64,000 nt of DNA from Patiria miniata (Eukaryota > Echinodermata > Asteroidea > Valvatida > Asterinidae), in contig NW_024037075.1 in assembly GCF_015706575.1 (NCBI RefSeq), positions 12,833,746 through 12,897,745 on the forward strand. Reading direction: 5' to 3'. Shown one piece after another: positions 57,096-64,000 of this stretch. A program made the translations under genes and the position numbers. The number at the start of each line of letters is the position of its first letter. Positions within the stretch are counted from its first letter, which is position 1. The notes under the pieces were generated by a model. That model was given only the letters and a program-made list of their open reading frames with translations. It had not been told where the DNA came from and ran no database searches.

Positions 57096-59760
57096 AAATA
57101 TCGGTAGGAAAAAAGACCCCCTTTAACACCCCCCCCTCCCCGGCTTCGCCACTTAACAACAATTCCATGTGTTTTTTTTCCCTGTTTATTACATCTGATA
57201 CAAAGTAAACAAAAATTCTCAATCAAATCAGTAGCGGATCTACATTGAGGGGGTGGGGGTTGTTGTAACAGCCTCCCCCCGTAACTTGAAAAGCACATAA
57301 GTGATTAAAATAATTCTTGTAGCTTATGAATCGGGCTTTCATATCTTGGATTTTGAAAGTGCTACATGTAGACCTCATTAAAACAATGGGCCAGACATTT
57401 TTTTTAATCACCCTGTATTGCAAGTTACTTTTAAAATAACAGTAAATGTGTGGTGAACGAAATAACGGTTATTTAATTATTTTCAAAACGGCGATTTGGA
57501 GAGCAACTAACTCTTATTTGTTTATATTGAAATACATGTACTTCAAAACAAAGATCACTCCAGTGAAAATTCCGAAAGAAAACAGCATCAATTTGAATTT
57601 CACTCTGACTTGACTTGGCTGTATACATGTAGTTAGGGTCTGAAGTATTTTATTATGTGGAAGTGTCCTCCAAACTTGTATTTTCATGATCAACATGAAA
57701 TTGTGTGACTTTTCCAAACTTTTAACAGTGCTCACCATGGCACCAAACACACTTCTGTTGTGTGTTTATTATTACCATGGCAACTGATTCAAAGACATCG
57801 GTGCTCATAAACTAAAGTCAAAATAACTTCCATTTTCAAAATATATCAAGAAAGTATTATCTTTAGACTGAAATTCATGGCCATAATTAACAACAATACA
57901 TGCTCAGTATGTAACGTTGCCGCCATTGGTGCAAGAAGCCCATGTAATTTGCAGCTTTCAATATGTACCATTTTCTTTGTTTTGATGAATGTTTTTGATA
58001 GTTATTACATGAATCAATTTCAGAGCATCAAATAACATCACCGTAATTTACTTCAGTTTTGCCAATTTGGGTTGAAAACCCACACATTTTTGGAATAAAA
58101 TCAGTAAATATAGTCCCTATGGCAGTGACAATAGATACATACAATTACCTGACTGGGATGAATATGTAGACCAATAATGTTTGTTCTAAATATTGAACCA
58201 TTTACACATACAATACAGAAATTATGCCCAAAATGTTATCTAGACAAGAATTTGAAAAAAATATTTAGAAAAGCACCTCAAGTGGTAGCAGAAATAGAAC
58301 CAAGAGTGTCATATTATAGAGAAGTGGTTAACTAATATTTTCCTGCCAAATCACTTTTAGGAAAATCGGTCAAAGCATATGCAAATCAACATGGGGATCA
58401 CAAGGTGCTGTACCCCTCCTTTTCAGAAAAGAAACACCAAATACCCGCCAGAAAGGGTTAAAATCTGGAAGCACTTGGTTAGGTGGGGGAGTTGATTTTT
58501 TTTTTAATTAACACATTAACAAAACATTCCCTGTTTGCATACAAAACCTGTAATTTAATAGCACCAATATATTTAAAATTGCTTGCCATGCAACAATGGA
58601 TGCACCACAGAAGTGTGGCCTTATAGACTACTGATGCATTTTACGATTTTGGAGGGCATAGCAACACCCACAACGGTACTATATCCGACTTTTTATACTC
58701 CATCTTACCATAACTACACGTTGGGCCAAGACAATTCAATCAATCAAAATAAAAGCCGTTTTGAGATTTCACTAGTGTGATTGTTGTTTTAAAGTAGATG
58801 TTTTTTAATATAAAAAATATGAGTTCTTTGCTCTCTAAATTCTCTGTATTGAAAATAATAAAATAAATGCAATTTAAAAAAAAATAACACTGTGTACTAT
58901 GAACATGTATCCATATTACAGTCCCCGCGCTTTCCAGATATTCAAAACCACCCCCACGTTGACAAAAAAAATTGCCACACCTACATAGTTTATATAAACA
59001 TGTGGACTTTTCGCAAGGCAATATGTAACCTTAACAATAATACATATTCTGAACAAATATACACTAACACAAGTTTTTCTCACCAGTTATGAATAGACCA
59101 ATGTCTGAACTAACAATAGCCGAAGGGACATTATTCTGAGTGCCCTGTCAAGCGCCATTTTGGAGGGATAAAAATGGGGTAAAAATGCAATTTGGCTAGT
59201 TGTGAAAACTTGCTGTATTGCAGGGCCTAAAAATAATACAAAGTTGAATTTTCAGAAGTGTTTCTATTTTTTCTTGTTAGAGTAGGGATGATACTTTGTC
59301 GTGATATAGTTACTTTTGTGACATTACTTCGGAGTTTGGCTTGATGACCTTTGAAAATAACGTACAAAAATGCATTTTTTTTTCAGCCTCAAAATTGCCA
59401 AAAATTGCCACACATAATGGCCCGTAACCATGGCTATACGTACAAAGTGAATAGTTTGCAAAATAGAAATCGACGGATGTGGGATGATCAAGAAGAACTC
59501 GTAACGATTATGCACTACACAATGATGGACTAAAACGTGCACCTTCCACGTCGGGCACATGACTCGGGCTATATGAAATTCCGCCGTTTTCATGCCATGA
59601 ACTACTGCCAAGCTTAGCAAACGGAGGGGAAGACGATGTCACAGTATGTACAGGATTATTTGGTATAATGTTATTTACTTACCGACTACCGTACTTGTGC
59701 GCCACACACTAGAAGGTTGAAGAAGACTGCAACTCCAATACGCCAACAAAATCTGTTGAA
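57096..59760. other. spacer, no gene recognised
   Basis: AT-rich, with a possible MITE terminus at 57228 (cagtagcggatctacattga followed by a G-rich run). No conserved coding block is seen. The sequence ends at the assembly gap. Confidence 0.55.
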
Positions 59761-60260
59761 NNNNNNNNNNNNNNNNNNNNNNNNNNNNNNNNNNNNNNNN
59801 NNNNNNNNNNNNNNNNNNNNNNNNNNNNNNNNNNNNNNNNNNNNNNNNNNNNNNNNNNNNNNNNNNNNNNNNNNNNNNNNNNNNNNNNNNNNNNNNNNNN
59901 NNNNNNNNNNNNNNNNNNNNNNNNNNNNNNNNNNNNNNNNNNNNNNNNNNNNNNNNNNNNNNNNNNNNNNNNNNNNNNNNNNNNNNNNNNNNNNNNNNNN
60001 NNNNNNNNNNNNNNNNNNNNNNNNNNNNNNNNNNNNNNNNNNNNNNNNNNNNNNNNNNNNNNNNNNNNNNNNNNNNNNNNNNNNNNNNNNNNNNNNNNNN
60101 NNNNNNNNNNNNNNNNNNNNNNNNNNNNNNNNNNNNNNNNNNNNNNNNNNNNNNNNNNNNNNNNNNNNNNNNNNNNNNNNNNNNNNNNNNNNNNNNNNNN
60201 NNNNNNNNNNNNNNNNNNNNNNNNNNNNNNNNNNNNNNNNNNNNNNNNNNNNNNNNNNNN
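59761..60260. other. assembly gap (500 N)
   Basis: Exactly 500 unknown bases. The round number suggests a scaffold join of unknown or nominal size. Open frames crossing it have no meaning. It separates the spacer from the second set of COASY exons. Confidence 1.
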
Positions 60261-60261
60261 G

Positions 60262-60475
60262 ACTATGAAATACTGATTCACTGGTAGTATTGCGCATGCA
60301 TACATGGGGAATTTGAATGTTCAACCAATGAAATGTAAAAAGCACCGGATTTCATGGGAGTCCAAATTTCATGTGACACTGGAAAAGTGTTTAAGACCAG
60401 CTAGCCATGTCTTTATCATCCGTTTAAGACTGGCCACGTGACGGGCTCTCGACCAATAGGAATGCGTAAACGGTC
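60262..60475 (-). repeat. inverted copy of the 18090-18305 repeat
   Basis: Reverse complement of the repeat near the first COASY exon set, starting right at the gap edge. It includes aagaccagctagccatgtct and cgtgacgggctctcgaccaa. Confidence 0.75.
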
Positions 60476-60490
60476 TTAGGTATTTATGAA

Positions 60491-60742
60491 CATGGGCGTC
60501 GGGGGGGGGGGGCAAGGAGAGGCACTTGCCCCCCCCCCCCCGAAAAGCCAAAAAAAAAAAAGAGAAAAAAAGAAAAAGAAAAAGAGGTGCGAAGTCGTAG
60601 TGTAAATTTAATTAGTTGGGGGGGGGGACAAAATGTCCCTGCCCCCCTCTAAAACTGAGAAATCGAGAGTATGTTGAGAAATACAGGAATTTTTGGGAAA
60701 AATATGTTTTGCCCCCCTCTAAAAATCCTGGCGACGCCCATG
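60491..60742. mobile_element. hAT-like MITE (CATGGGCGTCG termini)
   Basis: 252 bp, starting catgggcgtcg and ending cgacgcccatg, flanked by the 8-bp direct repeat TTTATGAA (60483-60490, 60743-60750). The interior is G/C homopolymers and A-rich runs. Non-autonomous. Confidence 0.9.
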
Positions 60743-60878
60743 TTTATGAATCAAGTATAAAACAACCTTTATTACTTTCTTTCACTTCATTTGGCTGAGA
60801 GTAGGTCATAAATGTATAAAGTGTTCAGTATTTTATATTAATACAACACCTGAATATATCCCCCTCATCTGATTGCAG

Positions 60879-61097
60879 GAAATCACTACCAGAGTTGATC
60901 CAGCCATCGATGCGTGCATCGCATCTGTCCGTGACTTCATCCACGATATCAAACCACGCATCTTACAGTCAGACTCCATCGTGCCCATCACGGATCCTTA
61001 CGGCCCCAGCGTGGTGGATCCAGACATGAGGTGGATTGTGGTCAGTGAGGAGACCAAGAAAGGTGGAGATGCTGTCAATAGGGTCAGACAGGAAAAG
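60879..61097 (+). pseudogene. COASY: COASY PPAT exon, second copy
   Basis: Nearly the same as 16847-17067, with DFIHDIKPRILQSDSIVPIT and VVSEETKKGGDAVNRVRQEK. Flanking intron sequence also matches. It is two bases shorter near its start, so the first about 15 codons are read differently, and splicing from a phase-1 upstream exon would meet a stop. A Cys-to-Trp difference (MRCIV/MRWIV) is also present. It may be a second haplotype, a paralogue or a decaying copy. Confidence 0.85.
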
Positions 61098-61125
61098 GTA
61101 TGCGCCAGCTTGTATGTGTGTATAG

Positions 61126-62491
61126 CAGAGGTGGCAGCAAGTCATTTTTTGCAAGTCCAAGTCAAGTCACAAATCATTGTTTGCAAGTCCAAGTCAAGTC
61201 ACAAGTCATGAGGTCCAGTCACAAGTCAAGTCACAAGTCATTAGGTCCAGTCACAAGTCAAGTCACAAGTCATTTGGTCTCAACACAAGTCAAGTCACAA
61301 GTATCTTTGTCCAAGAACACGTCAAGTTGCACATTATTTTGTCCAGCTGTAATAAGCTAAAAGAACCTGGCGTCAACGTACAAGTTATTTTGAACATGCC
61401 TCCTTATTCCCCTTTTTCAATGTGTTGCAATTACTATTCTTGTAGTTTATCACATATCTGTCGGATATTAGCCCTTTGTATACTTAAGTAAATTTACTTT
61501 ACATGGTAAAAATAAATGTTGAGATAACATGAAAAAAGACTTCACTCACTCGATTACATGTAGTATACTAACACTTTATTGTTCAATTTCATGTATACTA
61601 AACGCCTACCAATGGGTTAGGCTATCCGGTATTTTACATGCAATTGACAAAGGCCTGCTTTCTTTTCACGAAAAGTTCCTTTCAGTTTCAAAGTTTGTTC
61701 GACCATTACATTAAGCAAGAGACTTGGTCATTGAAAACTGTAGTTTGTTGTGACAGTCTTATTGAAAACTTTTGAAACTAGTGGGAACTATTCATTTTAC
61801 TGGATTCAGTCACTATTCAGGTCTATTTCTGGAATGAAACTTTCTCGCTGCATCTATAAACTGCATTTCGAAACATCTTGAGTGGCCTTTTTGGGCCTTG
61901 TGTTGGGCGACTTTGAACAATAAAATAAAAATCTATTTTTTCATGTACAAACGGTTACACTTCAAATAAACAAGATTTGATAGCATAGTATCACTCAACT
62001 TTGCTCTGTGTGGCCTCATAATTATTCCTCCATGACTGAATACACATTCGATGGGGAGCTAGTAGCAGGAACAGACAGCACGTACCCTCAAAGCAAGAGG
62101 AAAGAGTCTGGGGAGGCTGTTCTTATTTACCAACCAGAAGTGCACGCAACGTAACAGCTCAGCTCACTGATATAATCTACAGCTGCAGCTGGGCGAAGTA
62201 GAAACCGCGCAAGCCGAAGTCCGTTTTTTAATGCACGTAAGGCGTAAACCGAATAGCTAATTAAAAGTATAATAGCTTAATTAAAGTGTATTGGGTCGCT
62301 CGAGTAGCGTCTGACTTGGGTTGGTAACAAGTCATTTTTTGCAATCCCAAGTCAAGTCACAAGTCATTGTTTGCAAGTCCAAGTCAAGTCACAAGTCACA
62401 GCTGGTATTTACAAGTCAAGTCACAAGTCACAAAAATAGCGACTCGAGTCCGACTCAAGTCCAAGTCGCATGACTCGAGTCAGCAACTCTG
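61126..62491. mobile_element. 1.37-kb hAT-like element with AAGTC subterminal repeats
   Basis: Starts cagaggtggcagcaagtca and ends gagtcagcaactctg, an imperfect inverted pair. It is flanked by near-identical 8-mers gtgtatag (61118-61125) and gtatatag (62492-62499). The first COASY copy has an uninterrupted site at about 17090. Arrays of caagtcaagtcacaagtcat lie inside both ends, in the same orientation. No transposase is recognised between them. Confidence 0.9.
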
Positions 62492-63789
62492 GTATATAGG
62501 GATATAGGATCATTTGCTTTTGATGCATTTTGTCCGTTTGCAATAATAGCCCCACTCAAAATCCAAGAAATTCGAACAATGATCAAAACCTAACCTGTTC
62601 AGTTCCAGCGAAGTGGATATTACTTTTTGAAAAAAATGTCGAAAACCATGCACAACCTTTTGATTAGAAACATGATTTCGTCCAAAGCCCTCTTTATTAA
62701 AAAAGCAGTCAATTGAATGATAATTCTTAGATATCACGTACATAACTTGATTTCTTCGAAATGGCAGCAAGCCAGACAGAATAATTTCACGCGGTGTTTA
62801 GTACCAGTACAATCTTTACTCCATGTATTTTTGATAATAATTCAGTAGCGTATACTTTTGAGATAAACGCCAGTGATCCTTTATGCCTTCAACATTTTTT
62901 TCTTCCCAGTGTCTCATATTTGCCGTAAGCAGAAAGTTTTCATTCAGAGCACACGGTAAGACGTTTTCTGTGCATGGCAGAAATGATCAAACATGTTGGA
63001 TATTCAACGCAGCACCACGAATGACAAATCTTTCATACAATTGACTGCACACGGGAGCTATCTGCTCACACCACGGGCCACGAATGAACTTTGTCGTAAG
63101 CAGATATATAGCTCTCATGTGCACTGGGCTTTATGAATGATCTACATCTGGCCTGTACAGGCCGGATGCATGAAATGACTATAGCTGTCAATTATGACCA
63201 TTCTGAAACCATTGAATGGAAGTTTGTGCACTCTGGGACCAGACTAGGCTTGCCGGGTCTTGTTTCAGGATGTGATACATATGTATAAAGTTCATGATGT
63301 GACATGCATAATGTACAATGTATTATTAAGTTATGGCAGTAACGGCAGCTTATTGACCTGTGTACATGTACATTGTATATGCATTTGTTTTTGTTTTCAT
63401 AAATTGTCTACAAGCTGTGCTTTTTGTGTTGGGTTTCATTCTTGTTTGCAACTCTGTGCTGCCAATGCTTATTCCTCCTAAACTTCTATTTCGAGATGCC
63501 TGTTTGAATGGTTATAGTGTGATGTGTTAATTGTCCACAAAATTAGACAACATTTTTTCTATGTTACGTACATTACATTTTGAATCCAATGTGAAGAATT
63601 CTAGTTATGTTATTTAAGCAATACAAAACGTGAAAAGAGATGAAGAAACAACCAAAACAACAAACAAAATAACAATGATGCTACCAAAGGGGAAAAAAGT
63701 CCTTTTTTGTTGTTGACTTTTTGATGTTTACATTGTGCGTATTTGAAGATTTGCAGTGTTGTTTTTCAATTTGTTCATGTTGCATTCAG

Positions 63790-63921
63790 GGTCTGTGTGT
63801 ACTAGACGTGCATGAGATATCTCTAGTAGAGGACATCAATCATGCTGCACATGAAGAAGCTAAGATAAGTTCCTCAACACAAAGGATTGGACTCCTGGCA
63901 ACACTGCTCAAGCAACCCATG
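63790..63921 (+). CDS. COASY: COASY exon: end of PPAT domain
   Basis: A 44-codon exon, acceptor gcattcag and donor CCCATG|gtgagt, phase 0 at both ends. It encodes GLCVLDVHEISLVEDINHAA, then EEAKISSSTQRIGLLATLLK. The human counterpart has [29 protein letters not shown]. In the normal gene it follows the VRQEK exon (here 61097) and precedes the kinase domain, so it is in the correct order within this second copy. Confidence 0.9.
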
Positions 63922-63957
63922 GTGAGTAATGCAGTGTTGCATTCATGTTGCATTCAG

Positions 63958-64000
63958 GGTCTGTGTGTACTAGACGTGCATGAGATATCTCTAGTAGAGG
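63958..64000 (+). repeat. COASY: second copy of the COASY exon start, cut by window end
   Basis: The acceptor region tgttgcattcag and the first 43 bases of the exon at 63790 are repeated 168 bases later, identical as far as the window goes. It shows a tandem duplication of the exon with short flanks, or an assembly repeat. Confidence 0.85.

Noticed and set aside
59686-60345. Long open frames of about 200 residues on both strands
   Set aside because: They consist almost entirely of the N gap.

Overview
The window is animal nuclear DNA: intron-bearing genes with canonical GT/AG junctions, AT-rich spacers, many small DNA transposons and a Ty3/Gypsy element. A NACHT-leucine-rich-repeat receptor of the type expanded in marine deuterostomes, together with frequent TAGGCCTA and ACATGTACATGT words, suggests an echinoderm or hemichordate-like genome. 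This placement is inference from style only.

Layout. 1-2.4 kb: spacer with SINE and MITE debris. 2.4-6.8 kb: a three-exon NLR gene (+) that looks complete. 7.1-13.6 kb: a Ty3/Gypsy element (-) with a long pol frame and an extra two-finger C2H2 frame behind it. 16-20.7 kb: exons of COASY (coenzyme A synthase, +), with a solo LTR and a large hairpin in between. 21.4-27.4 kb: the 3' part of NDUFV1 (complex I 51-kDa subunit, +), containing a nearly identical tandem duplication whose first copy has lost about 0.63 kb and carries a fused, broken exon. 29.4-47.4 kb: a tandem segmental duplication carrying two damaged copies (-) of an unrecognised gene for a secreted protein built from repeated modules. 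One copy sits between 1.2-kb inverted arms; the units are separated by a 0.95-kb palindromic element made of 42-bp repeats. 48-49.9 kb: CRE-palindrome-rich repeats and a palindromic 21-bp array. 50-55 kb: little recognisable. 55.4-56.3 kb: a single-exon alpha-kinase gene (-). 59.76-60.26 kb: a 500-N gap. 60.5-64 kb: a second partial set of COASY exons, one intron of which holds a 1.37-kb hAT-like insertion absent from the first copy.

How it fits together. No operon-like organisation is expected. COASY (cytosolic/mitochondrial CoA synthesis) and NDUFV1 (mitochondrial respiration) are housekeeping genes. Here both are incomplete: COASY lacks internal and terminal exons, NDUFV1 lacks its 5' exons, and they abut with compatible reading phase. 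That pattern, with near-identical duplicates and single-base frame changes, points to haplotype or assembly collapse, or to a recent local rearrangement. The rest is shaped by non-autonomous hAT-like elements, several with clear 8-bp target duplications and two with an empty site visible in a paralogous copy inside the same window.
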